64,000 bases of DNA, taken from assembly GCF_028475105.1 (NCBI RefSeq), contig NZ_CP116936.1:2727501-2791500 (forward strand). Direction: 5' to 3'. Positions 50,961-59,306 of the stretch are shown here, in pieces. The notes beneath the pieces were generated by a model, which saw nothing but the letters and a program-made list of their open reading frames with translations, was not told the origin of the DNA and did not search any database. The translations under genes and the position numbers were made by a program. The stretch's first letter is position 1. Every line of letters begins with the position of its first letter. The DNA is from Micromonospora sp. LH3U1. Lineage in GTDB: Bacteria; Actinomycetota; Actinomycetes; Mycobacteriales; Micromonosporaceae.

Positions 50961-51140
50961 ATGAATCTGTACCGACTGCTGGCACAGCAGCAGCGCCAAC
51001 ATGGATCCCGACAGCTGGGCGCTGATGCGCGACCTGACGCGCCGAGACCTCGTCCTGGTCCTATGACCAGCGTCACCGCAACAGCCGAAACCACCGACGA
51101 AGGACGCTCCGGGGCCTTGTTGGGCTCCATCGCGCTATGA
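50961..51140 (+). CDS. Candidate RiPP precursor peptide 1
   Basis: 59 aa from ATG 50961 (GGAAGG 13 nt upstream; an internal ATG at 51063 would give only the last 25). The leader begins MNLYRLLAQQ. A Pro/Arg-rich middle is followed by a C-terminal stretch rich in Thr, Ser, Asp and Glu ending TDEGRSGALLGSIAL. The last 26 residues align without gaps with precursor 2 (52710), 12 being identical. The stop overlaps the ATP-grasp start (ATGA), so peptide and ligase are coupled. An acidic/Thr-rich core beside an ATP-grasp enzyme is the layout of graspetides (omega-ester peptides). No known family is recognised. Confidence 0.6.
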   Translation: MNLYRLLAQQQRQHGSRQLGADARPDAPRPRPGPMTSVTATAETTDEGRSGALLGSIAL

Positions 51141-52075
51141 ATCTCCCGATGCCGGTAATCCTCGTCGGAGACCGAGCAGATCCCCACGTCCAAGCCGTCG
51201 CTGAACTACTTCCCGCGCGAGGCACGGTGGTCGTCGACGCCGCAACGCTGAGCCAAGGTCTGAAGAGTCTCGACCCAATCCGTATGGTGCTGGTCGACGA
51301 GGCCGGCGGCACAGTCGACATTAACCGTGATAGACCCGCTCGTGGCTGGCTTCGCCGACTCGCACCCGCTGGGTGGGACCATGGGACGATCCTCGGCGGA
51401 CATGACGCCGCCGTGTTGTCCTCGCGACTGGTCCTACTTGCTGCCCTCTTGCGCGACCCTTCACTGACCCTAGTGACGCCGGTTGATGAACTGTTCGCTG
51501 CTGAGAACAAGCTGGTGCAGTATCGCGCAGCTCGTGAGGTTGGCATTCGGTATCCGACGACCCTGGTCAGCGGTGATGCAGCTGAGCTTGCGGAGCGACT
51601 GGGGGAGACGTTTGTCCTCAAGCCGTTAGGTCCCGGGAACTTCGAGGACCACGAACGTCAGAACGTCGTCTACGTACGCCCCGTTCACGCCGCCGACGTC
51701 GCCGGGGCCGATCTGCTCGATGCCCCATTCCTCGCCCAGCAGTTCATCCGTGCGCAGGTCCACTTACGGGTTGTGACGGTCCGCGATCGGGCGTGGGTGA
51801 CCGAACTCGACGGTACCGACGTGCCGGTCGACTGGCGTGAGCACCAGCCCGCTCACCACGCCTTCAAGGTGTCTTCCGCTTGGACGGAAGTGGGAGTTGC
51901 CGCCGTGCGATTGGCCGCCCACTTGCGCGTCGGGTTCAGCAGCCAGGACTGGGTTGTCGACAACGACGGCCCTGCATTCCTCGACCTGAACCCCGGCGGG
52001 CAGTGGCTGTTCCTACCTGACAGCGCGACGACGTCCGTTGCTCGTGCCCTCGCCGACTGGCTGGCAGGACGTTAG
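51137..52075 (+). CDS. ATP-grasp ligase (graspetide-type candidate)
   Basis: 312 aa. An N-terminal pre-ATP-grasp domain (MPVILVGDRADPHVQAVAEL) is followed by the ATP-grasp fold: ENKLVQYRAAREVGIRYPTT, TFVLKPLGPGNFE (ATP-binding Lys), FLAQQFIRAQVHLRVVTVRD and the metal-binding end PAFLDLNPGGQWLFLP (Asp, Asn). The NPGGQWLFL ending is typical of RimK/MvdD-like ligases of graspetide clusters. It sits between two homologous short peptides and overlaps both a precursor (ATGA) and a membrane protein (TAGTG). Confidence 0.85.
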   Translation: MNLPMPVILVGDRADPHVQAVAELLPARGTVVVDAATLSQGLKSLDPIRMVLVDEAGGTVDINRDRPARGWLRRLAPAGWDHGTILGGHDAAVLSSRLVLLAALLRDPSLTLVTPVDELFAAENKLVQYRAAREVGIRYPTTLVSGDAAELAERLGETFVLKPLGPGNFEDHERQNVVYVRPVHAADVAGADLLDAPFLAQQFIRAQVHLRVVTVRDRAWVTELDGTDVPVDWREHQPAHHAFKVSSAWTEVGVAAVRLAAHLRVGFSSQDWVVDNDGPAFLDLNPGGQWLFLPDSATTSVARALADWLAGR

Positions 52076-52824
52076 TGCACGTCGTCAAGGGGCGGCTCGC
52101 CGAGGTGCGCGTCTACGGCTGGTATGTGCTGGCGGTGCTTCGACCGGGCGTCGAGGTTCCTACCTTCGGGCAACCAGAGTCGTTCACCGCAGACATCGAA
52201 CGTTTCACCCCGGACGACCTCAAGATCATCGTTGAAGAAGGACGTCGCCAGGTTGATCGCCAATTCGCAGATCTTGAGAAGACCCGGTCACGTGCCACCA
52301 CGCTGCTGACGATCGGTCTTGCTGAACTCGCGGTACTGGCGACCAGCGCCAACCGCGTCTTTCTTCTTGGTGTTCCAGCGCGAGTCGTCTGGGCCATCAG
52401 CGCCCTGCTGGTGGTGCTTACTATCGGCGGTGCCGCGTCACTGCTCACCTCCCGCGCGGACTTTGGACGCCTGGAGACGCGGCAGCTCGCAAGTGGGCCG
52501 ATGCCCGTGCTGCGTGAGGCGGCCCTCGGCTACGCCCAAGCAGTGGGGGCGGGTGAGGAAACGGTCCGCACCCGTATTACCGTGCTTCGTGACGGTGTGT
52601 TACTAGCCGTGACAGCGGCATTGTTGTATGCAGTGATCTGGCCGTTCGTCACGGCGGCGAAGACACAACCAAGCCCGGCCCCTTGGCCTTCATCCAACGG
52701 AGTGAGCACATGCCCCGGGACCTGTACACCATCCTTGCCAGATCGACCGAGCCCGATGACGACCGCAACCCACAACCTCTCCCCGACAAGCGCAACCCCC
52801 ACACCGTCCTCACTCACGCGGTAG
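52075..52824 (+). CDS. Membrane protein of the ATP-grasp locus
   Basis: 249 aa. A soluble N-terminal part (residues 1-75, with helix RRQVDRQFADLEKTRSRATT) is followed by two close membrane helices (TLLTIGLAELAVLATSA and VVWAISALLVVLTIGGAASLL). A cytoplasmic segment and a third helix (VLLAVTAALLYAVIWPFV) follow, then a Pro/Ser/Thr tail. The layout is reminiscent of SLATT-type membrane effectors, but similarity is weak. It might export the modified peptide or be its target or partner. The last 115 bp overlap precursor 2 in another frame, so the tail may not be native. Confidence 0.65.
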   Translation: MHVVKGRLAEVRVYGWYVLAVLRPGVEVPTFGQPESFTADIERFTPDDLKIIVEEGRRQVDRQFADLEKTRSRATTLLTIGLAELAVLATSANRVFLLGVPARVVWAISALLVVLTIGGAASLLTSRADFGRLETRQLASGPMPVLREAALGYAQAVGAGEETVRTRITVLRDGVLLAVTAALLYAVIWPFVTAAKTQPSPAPWPSSNGVSTCPGTCTPSLPDRPSPMTTATHNLSPTSATPTPSSLTR

Positions 52825-52877
52825 AGACGATCGACAACGACCGGGCAAGCTACCTTCTGGGCACCATCGCCATCTAG
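52710..52877 (+). CDS. Candidate RiPP precursor peptide 2
   Basis: 55 aa from ATG 52710 with GGAG 7 nt upstream. It begins MPRDLYTILARSTEP, comparable to the LYRLLA of precursor 1, and ends TIDNDRASYLLGTIAI. The shared C-terminal signature is R-[SA]-x-x-LLG-[ST]-IA-[LI], preceded by E-T-x-D and regularly spaced Thr. It begins inside the 3' end of the membrane-protein gene. Similarity to precursor 1 on the far side of the ligase is the best evidence that both are real genes. Confidence 0.6.
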   Translation: MPRDLYTILARSTEPDDDRNPQPLPDKRNPHTVLTHAVETIDNDRASYLLGTIAI

Positions 52878-52955
52878 ACAGATAGGCTCGACTCCGAGGC
52901 GTCCCTCTAGCCCCGGCTGCCAGAGGAGCACAGCGGTCCCGCTTCGCCGAGGTAT

Positions 52956-53821
52956 CTACTGCGCGCTTGTGGCGACTTGCTCCGGCAGGGCTGGCGCCAA
53001 TGCCTGCTTCAGCGGGACGATCCGGAGCAGCGCAGCAGTCATAACGATCAGGGTTTCGACCTCGCCCCGGCTGTACTGGTAATCCTTGGTGCCTTGACGG
53101 TGTACCGTGCCGCTTGCTTGGTCCTCCAGCGTCGCCCGGATTCGCGCCCACCGCTCACCAGCAGTCCACTGCTCCCTGTCCTTCTTGCCAGGCCAGGGCC
53201 AGCTCGTCTGCTGCTTGATTTCCTCCAGCGCCAGGCGAACGTGAATCATCGCTGCGCGAATCTCGTTCCCGGCCAGTTGCCGCTGTGCCTCCCGCAAGAA
53301 GTCGGCTATGCCACGCAGGGGTCGTCGTCTTCCGGGAACGGCACGACGGTTTCCACTCCGACCGTGCGGCCGAGCGATTCAAGCTGCTGACGCCATCTGC
53401 TCTCAGCAACGCTGAGATGCGCTGTGACGTCCGGGCAGCCGGCGAAGCCCGGAGCCCCTGGCAGGAAGCCGCGGATCTGAAGCTCCAAGCGCAAGTCGCC
53501 GAGACGGTTCTGTTCCAGCGCCAGTAACTGCGGATTCGTCAGAAGATATGACAGCTCGACCCTCCGGACCTCGGCCGGTGCTCCGAACGCCACCGAGACG
53601 TTCGTTGACGCGAGGGGCGCGCGGGGACCGCTGGTAACCGGGGCGTACAGCGTTGTCTCTAGGTGAAGAAGTCGGCCCGCGTCCGCCACACCTTCGGGGT
53701 TCGCGAGGGCGAGCTGCGCTCGAACGCAGTGGGTCCCAAGTCCTCTGGAGATCCAAACGCTCTCTGGCTCAACGGTTGCGAGGTACGTGCCGAGATTTTT
53801 CTCGAACCTGAGCTGCTCCAC
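52956..53821 (-). pseudogene. Hypothetical protein with a frameshift
   Basis: The first frame (GTG 53821 to 53306; start uncertain) reads LTNPQLLALEQNRLGDLRLE and PDVTAHLSVAESRWRQQLES up to EDDDP. The second frame continues LRGIADFLREAQRQLAGNEI and AAMIHVRLALEEIKQQ to 52956. One extra base in the G run at 53318-53321 (C on the coding strand) would join them. Beta-rich first half, helical second half. No family recognised. Either a real frameshift or an assembly error. Confidence 0.7.
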
Positions 53822-53962
53822 GTGGTGCCCTTCATCGGCGACGGATGCATCAGACCGACGTGTGACACTACCGGTTCTGGCGCTACCCGCTACTCCAGTT
53901 TCACGACCATGCGTCGGAGGGCACTGGGCAACCACCGAATCACGGTCACTGTGCCGGACCGA

Positions 53963-54105
53963 CCCCCGTTTACCCCCCCCGAAAACCCCTGCGAAGTGGC
54001 GACCGCCGGTGACAGGCGTCGACAAGCCGAGGACCAGGTTTGCTCAGGTCAGCGTCAAATTTTGATGATCAATGTCAAGCCTAGGGCCGCGACGTTCGGT
54101 AAGAG
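53963..54105 (+). repeat. Dispersed intergenic repeat, copy B
   Basis: 143 bp from CCCCCGTTTACC to TTCGGTAAGAG. Blocks shared with copy C include GGTGACAGGCGT and with copy A CAAGCCTA-GGCCG. It lies upstream of the nuclease-STAND gene and at the head of the split hypothetical gene. Confidence 0.75.
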
Positions 54106-54160
54106 GGGGTCAGGGTTGACAATCAACGGCAAAGCTCCAAAGAGGTTCGTTGGTAGGATG

Positions 54161-54193
54161 TCGTGGATTCAAAATCTCCTCGTTCGCGACGAG
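54161..54193 (+). other. T-arm-like motif downstream of repeat B
   Basis: TCGTGGATTCAAAATCTCC followed by TCGTTCGCGACGAG resembles the motif found directly after repeat C (59101). It looks like the T arm and 3' end of a tRNA, but no D or anticodon arm is present. Possibly a relic of an attachment core. Confidence 0.35.
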
Positions 54194-54409
54194 CAACTTG
54201 CCCTGACGCCCGACGTGTGGTGATGGAGACTTGGCCGAACCGCGAACGTACACCATGGACGTCGAGCTGGAGGAGCGTCTGCTGCGGCTCGGTACCAGTA
54301 CGCTGCGCGATGGCGACGGCCCGCCGAAGTAACCGTCGGTGGCGGCCCTAGGCAAACGTGGGGCAGGGGCAGGGTGTAACAAAGCGGTCACGCGAGGAGG
54401 TGATGAACA

Positions 54410-57400
54410 GTGCCTGACGATTTCGGACCGTTCTCGGTCAATCCCGACCACTTAACCGGTCTCGGCGGTGCCCTCTTCCAGGAGCTGGTCAGCCGGCTCC
54501 TCGCTGCGGAGGTGGCCGCCGCTGGGCTCTCCCAGGTGACACTTCGCACCTCGCACGACACGAATAAGAAGGACGGAGGCGTCGACGCTGAGACGACCAT
54601 CGTCGCCGCTACCGATTGGATACCAGTTGGCGACACGGCCTGGCAGTTCAAGGCGGGAACCCTCGGTCCCGAAGGCTGTGCCGATGAACTGGATGGAGCG
54701 GCGTTCGCCCGAAAGATCCTTGAGAAGGGCGGAACCTATCGGTTAGTTCTCGGTAAGCGGCACGAAGCCCAGGAGATCGCCGATCGCGAAGCCAGACTGC
54801 GCGAGAGGGCCGAGGCCCTCGGGTTCGATGTTTCGGGCGAGCGCTTCAAGATCATCGAAGGGAACCAACTCGCCCGATGGATCGAGCGCTTTCCCGCGCT
54901 CGCGGTCTCCCGGGTCGTCGGCAACGCGGGCCCGTTCGCGATCGACTTTGAGTCTTGGATCTTGAAGGACAAGCATCGCTATAGGTGGGTTCCTTCGGTT
55001 GCACGGGATGAACTTCGGGACACCATCCTGCAGTTCCTGGAACAAAGCTCCGAGCTCTCGCGACGCATCGAGGGCGCCAGCGGCCTCGGCAAGAGTCGAG
55101 GGGCGATGGAGGCGCTACGCGGGTCCCGGTTCGAGCCCCTTGTCATCTACGTGGGGGACGCGACCGAGATTGGAACGTCGGCCATCAATCACTTCGCGCG
55201 CCAGAATCGCAGCGCTGTCCTCGTCGTCGACGAGTGCGATCGACAGCGCCACAAGATGCTTGCCGAGCAGTTGGAGTCTGGCAGCCCCGTCAGACTCATA
55301 ACGATCGGGCAAGCTGACGCGTCCTGGTCGCAGACCCAGCCTCTGAGCTTGTCGAAACTGCCCGATGACGTCATCGACAAGGCGCTTACGCAGAGCTTCC
55401 CGACACTGTGGCCCGAGGCCCGTCGACTGGTGATCGACAACTGCGCGGGAAATATCGGGTGGGCGCTGTATCTGGCAAAGGTGATCTTGAAAGACCCCAA
55501 GGCTAGCGCCGCCGACCTGATAGACGCCTCTGAACTCGGTGCGTTCATCTTGAGCATGGTTGCGAGCGACGGCGATTTTTTAGCCGTTAGCGTGCTGGCT
55601 CTGCTGTCGCGCATCGGCGTCGATGGCGATAAGGCCGCCGAACTGGAGTTGCTTGCCGCTGGCTTGGATCTCCCGCTTGAGGATCTGCAGGCGGCCCTGC
55701 GTCGCCTGAACGACCAGGGATTGGTCACGAAACACGGGCGCTACCGAGCCGTCAGTCCTCACCCGCTGGCAGTGTTGCTCGCTTCGCGAGCATGGGATGC
55801 GTTGGGCGAGAAGATCATCACGCAGCTGCTGCCTGCCCTTGATGGCGCTATGGCGGAGCGACTGTTCCTGCGCGCCGCTCAGATCGGATCGAGCGGGCCC
55901 GCGGCCGTGGCACTGAACAAGATTCTCAACGTCGACGGTCCGTTCGGTTCGCTTGCCTCGATCGCCGAGGAGGCGAACTCACGACTGCTCATCCAGCTTG
56001 CGATCATCGCGCCCGCCCAAGTTGCGTCGCACCTGGCGGCGCTCATCGACGCCGCCTCTGACGACGAAATTCGATCGATGACCGGCATCCGTCGCAATCT
56101 CGTCTGGACCCTCGAGAAGTTGGTCTGGCATAGCGTAACCTTCGAGATCGCGGCCGACATGCTGCTTCGCCTCGCCTTGATCGAGACGGAAACGTTCAGC
56201 AATAACGCGACTGGTACGTGGGTCGGGTTGTTCGGCACAATGCTTCCGGCGACGGCTGCGCGGCCGGACACTCGGATGGCGTACCTCGAACGGGCGGCCG
56301 CTGACAGTTCACCTGCAGTACGAAAGCTGACGGTCTCGGCTGCAGATCATGCACTCGACGCTCATGGCGGAATGGTCATGGTTTCGGGTGAGCTACAAGG
56401 AGGCGTCGTCGTCGAGCCTCGTGGCACTCCCGCGGATCTTTCCGAGGCATGGGATTACGTCAAGTCCGCGATCGCGCTCCTCAGCGCCTATGCCAACGAC
56501 GACCTCGAACCGGAGATTCGGACCGCTGCGACGAAGGCGCTCGTGGACGCAATCCACCCGTTCCTCGAGGGCGACGCCGTGCGCGACACACTGTTCGACG
56601 CGCTTGCATCACTGCCGCCGGAGGGTCGGCGACGCGCCTGGACAGCGATCAACCACCTGGCCGCACTTTTCGACCGAGTGGATTCGCCTGAGTTCGCGCA
56701 GGTCGTCGATACCAAGCACGACACGACCGCTCGGCGCGCCGGTCTCGACATCCTCATCGCTCGGATGCCAAAGCCGGATGCGCAGGAGGAGCTCAGTGTC
56801 CTGGCCGACGCTCGGCGTTGGGAATGGGAGGACGGCGAACTGCAGCGGAAGATCGTCGCCACCGCGCAGTCGCTGCCGGCTGACGAGGCAACGTCGTCGC
56901 TTCTGACGCTCGCGCAGGCGGTTCCGCCGCCCGAAGCGTCATATGAGATCGGTGCTGTTCTGTACGCGATCGCGTCGTGCGAAGAGACAGCCGAGAAGTT
57001 GTCTTTGCTTGCGGACGCAAGCAACATCGCATCACTGACGGGTTACCTGCAGGCCAGTGTAAACGATGGCAAGGTCGATGCGTTCGATGCCTTCATTGAT
57101 GGTCCTGTCGGGCGAGGCCTGAAAGCCGTTACGAGATTGAGTCTGACTGTCCGTGGACCGAGGTCGGAAGTGGGTTGGGATCGCGCCGTCGAACTCCAGG
57201 CTGCGCTCCCGGTCAGCCAAGGTGCTCCGCGGATCTTCGGTTGGCACACCGGCGTCGAACCCGAGCGGATCTTGGCGCTCATCAAGTCCTGGATCCCGCG
57301 CATCACCACTCAGCAGGACTACAACGCAGCGGTCGACGTGACGGCGATGATGCTGTTTCAAAAGCCGGAGCTTGAGGCCGCCATCGAGGAAGACGTCGCT

Positions 57401-58039
57401 GAGCTGGTCAGTATGCGCAGTCAGTTCGGCGAACTCGGACAACAAGGTTACGACTGGGTCCAGCTGGCGAAGCGACGCCTGCGGACCGACCCTCAGGGTT
57501 TGCTCGAAGCGCTCCTCGCGCAAGTCGACGCTGGCTCGATGATGACCTTTGATGGCAGTGAGGAACTGCGGCTCCTCCGCGAGGCGATCGCGGCAGCAGG
57601 GCCTGACAGCTTGGGACTAGTGCTCGGCAAGATCGAAGGGGGTTCTTGGCGTCTGCAGATGGACTTCCGAGGTTGGTTAACCAACGCGTACGCGGCTGAC
57701 GATCTCATCCAGTGGGTTGGCGAAGACGTCGAGTGCGCTCGCCTGGTCGCTTCGATGTCAGGGATCGGCGACGGCGGCCCCAACGAGGTAGTGCAGTATC
57801 TGCTGACCAACTTCGGGACAGACGACCAGCTTGCGTCCGCTTTGTACGGGACGTTCATCACCGGGTCCTGGTCGGGCAATGAGTCGGTGCGCCTCAACGG
57901 CCAGATCGCCCAGCTTCAAGGTTGGGTCAAGGACCGGTCGGTATCTTCGGGCGTCAAATCGTGGGCTCGAACCGTGATCGGTTATCTGAACAACCGACTT
58001 GAGAAGGTCCTGGTCGAGGAGGCGGAGGAGAACCGCTAA
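54410..58039 (+). CDS. Restriction-nuclease-like / P-loop NTPase / helical repeat protein (STAND-type)
   Basis: 1209 aa. N-terminal residues about 15-85 have a PD-(D/E)XK pattern: Glu25 (ALFQELVSRLL), Asp59 (KKDGGVDAE) and Gln79-Phe-Lys81 (WQFKAG). A P-loop GASGLGKS lies at 222-229 and Walker B AVLVVDE at 269-275. A winged-helix-like segment (LEDLQAALRRLNDQGLVTKH) follows, then about 700 residues of helical, HEAT-like sequence. Nuclease plus NTPase plus long sensor recalls Avs-type antiviral STAND proteins, though it is not clearly one of the named Avs families. GTG 54410 has a perfect AGGAGGTGAT site. Base use is AT-richer than in the core. It lies between repeats B and C. Confidence 0.75.
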   Translation: MPDDFGPFSVNPDHLTGLGGALFQELVSRLLAAEVAAAGLSQVTLRTSHDTNKKDGGVDAETTIVAATDWIPVGDTAWQFKAGTLGPEGCADELDGAAFARKILEKGGTYRLVLGKRHEAQEIADREARLRERAEALGFDVSGERFKIIEGNQLARWIERFPALAVSRVVGNAGPFAIDFESWILKDKHRYRWVPSVARDELRDTILQFLEQSSELSRRIEGASGLGKSRGAMEALRGSRFEPLVIYVGDATEIGTSAINHFARQNRSAVLVVDECDRQRHKMLAEQLESGSPVRLITIGQADASWSQTQPLSLSKLPDDVIDKALTQSFPTLWPEARRLVIDNCAGNIGWALYLAKVILKDPKASAADLIDASELGAFILSMVASDGDFLAVSVLALLSRIGVDGDKAAELELLAAGLDLPLEDLQAALRRLNDQGLVTKHGRYRAVSPHPLAVLLASRAWDALGEKIITQLLPALDGAMAERLFLRAAQIGSSGPAAVALNKILNVDGPFGSLASIAEEANSRLLIQLAIIAPAQVASHLAALIDAASDDEIRSMTGIRRNLVWTLEKLVWHSVTFEIAADMLLRLALIETETFSNNATGTWVGLFGTMLPATAARPDTRMAYLERAAADSSPAVRKLTVSAADHALDAHGGMVMVSGELQGGVVVEPRGTPADLSEAWDYVKSAIALLSAYANDDLEPEIRTAATKALVDAIHPFLEGDAVRDTLFDALASLPPEGRRRAWTAINHLAALFDRVDSPEFAQVVDTKHDTTARRAGLDILIARMPKPDAQEELSVLADARRWEWEDGELQRKIVATAQSLPADEATSSLLTLAQAVPPPEASYEIGAVLYAIASCEETAEKLSLLADASNIASLTGYLQASVNDGKVDAFDAFIDGPVGRGLKAVTRLSLTVRGPRSEVGWDRAVELQAALPVSQGAPRIFGWHTGVEPERILALIKSWIPRITTQQDYNAAVDVTAMMLFQKPELEAAIEEDVAELVSMRSQFGELGQQGYDWVQLAKRRLRTDPQGLLEALLAQVDAGSMMTFDGSEELRLLREAIAAAGPDSLGLVLGKIEGGSWRLQMDFRGWLTNAYAADDLIQWVGEDVECARLVASMSGIGDGGPNEVVQYLLTNFGTDDQLASALYGTFITGSWSGNESVRLNGQIAQLQGWVKDRSVSSGVKSWARTVIGYLNNRLEKVLVEEAEENR

Positions 58040-58048
58040 CCGCAGGCG

Positions 58049-58228
58049 TCAGGCGTTCGGATAGTCGTGGCGGCCTTGGCTGGTCCACCAGCGGCGGAGC
58101 GATTCGACGGCGAACGCGGCGGTGTCGTGGTCGGTGCCGACGTTGACCCATCCGGCGTCGGCGGTCAAGTCGTAGACGCTGCAGGCTACCGCTTTGCCGA
58201 AGCTGTCGTCGAGGAAGTCGTGGGTGTG
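58049..58228 (-). pseudogene. ISAzo13-family transposase fragment
   Basis: 59 codons reading HDFLDDSFGKAVACSVYDLT and GWVNVGTDHDTAAFAVESLR then RWW and GRHDYP, a signature block of ISAzo13 transposases. Both ends of the transposase are missing. It ends 10 bp from the stop of the nuclease-STAND gene. Confidence 0.85.
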
Positions 58229-58230
58229 GG

Positions 58231-58648
58231 GTGCGGGTGCGCACCGGGTCACCGGCCGGACCCCATTGCCGGCCGGTGTTGGAGAACGAGCCGGCCGGAC
58301 GGGTTCGGCGACCAGCTGCACCTCGGCCGCGTCGAGCATGTCCGCAACCTCCGGCGGTTCGTCCTCGTCGGCGAGCTGGCGCTCCCAGCCGTCGATGATC
58401 GTGTTCCATCTGGTCACCCGGCCAGCTTTATCGATACCCGTTCCAGGCCAGTGCTGGTCGTCGATCTTGAGGATGATCCCGGACGAGCCTTTCCACGCGA
58501 CTCGCTGCCTTTCGAACTGCTGCGCGGCGAACGCGTCCCCCGATGCGGTCATCGAGATGCCCGGACCGCCGCCCTGCGCAGGGTGAGCCAACCACACTTG
58601 GTGCACCCGCTCCTCGAACGTCCCACCCGCCGATCCGGCAATGCTCAT
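58231..58648 (-). CDS. Truncated hypothetical protein fused in frame to the ISAzo13 fragment
   Basis: From ATG 58648 the frame reads MSIAGSAGGTFEERVHQVWL, VAWKGSSGIILKIDDQHWPG and RWNTIIDGWERQLADEDEPP, then Pro-rich sequence, and runs into the transposase fragment without a stop. It reads as a real protein start with an unknown domain, and the end is chimeric. No family recognised. Positions 58649-58959 show nothing else. Confidence 0.4.
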
Positions 58649-58959
58649 ATCGCCCACATCGGCAGTTCGGAACGTGGCCTGACTGGTCACTGGCGCGAGA
58701 GGCCGTTGCTGGATTGCGCAATGGGACGAGTGACCCCACCTCGTCGTCGATGCGTCGGGGCCGGTCGCCCGCTGGCGAGCCGGGAACGGCCGCGTCGATG
58801 AAGGCCGGCCCAGTTCTCGACGAGATACGGATGGTGGACTGCGCTGGGCTGGGCCCTGGCAACTGGTTTGCCCACGCCGGGCGCCCTGCGATCGTGGACT
58901 CGCGTGGCCGACGGATGGTACTAAACGGCGGGACAAGGGTGAGATGAACGGCGGCCCGG

Positions 58960-59100
58960 CCCCCGTTTACCCCCCGAAGACCTACTCAAAGCGGTGACCA
59001 TCGGTGACAGGCGTTGATAAGCCCCGACGCGTGTCTTACCAGCTCAACGGCAACTTCTGACGAGCAACGATTAGCCCTGGACCGTAACTTTCGGTAAGAG
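58960..59100 (+). repeat. Dispersed intergenic repeat, copy C
   Basis: 141 bp from CCCCCGTTTACC to TTCGGTAAGAG. Inside it GACAGGCGTTGATAAGCC and GACGAGCAACGATTAGCC are imperfect direct repeats of each other, as in arm sites of integrase attachment regions. It is followed directly by a T-arm-like hairpin. Confidence 0.75.
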
Positions 59101-59136
59101 GTTCTCGTGGGTTCAATTCCCCTCGTTGCCCACGAG
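59101..59136 (+). other. T-arm-like hairpin directly after repeat C
   Basis: CTCGTGGG pairs with CCCACGAG around GTTCAATTCCCC-type T-loop sequence. It resembles the 3' end of a tRNA gene without the rest, so a tRNA relic or attachment core is possible. The T stem is imperfect. Compare 54161-54193. Confidence 0.4.
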
Positions 59137-59306
59137 CGTCGGGCTCCTGAAGCGAAGGTTGCGTCGGTCGAGGTTACTACGAGCGAGTCGGCTCGCCGAC
59201 TACATCGCAGCGAGCGGCGCCCAGGGCGTCCTGGGTGTACACGTGAACCTGCTGCAGCTCACCCGCGCCCGCTGCACCCCAATTGCTTGGGCAGCGGTGC
59301 CGTTTG

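Noticed and set aside
51063..51140. Precursor 1 as a 25-aa peptide starting at the internal ATG
   Set aside because: Alignment with precursor 2 extends upstream of this ATG to a shared LYxxLA start, so ATG 50961 is the better choice.
54255..54332. 25-codon ORF (MDVELEERLLRLGTSTLRDG...) upstream of the nuclease-STAND gene
   Set aside because: It vaguely resembles the start of RraA-like proteins but is very short, has no clear ribosome site and no support beyond the open frame.
59101..59136. Possible intact tRNA gene
   Set aside because: Only a T-arm-like part is present; there are no D arm, anticodon arm or matching 5' acceptor strand upstream.
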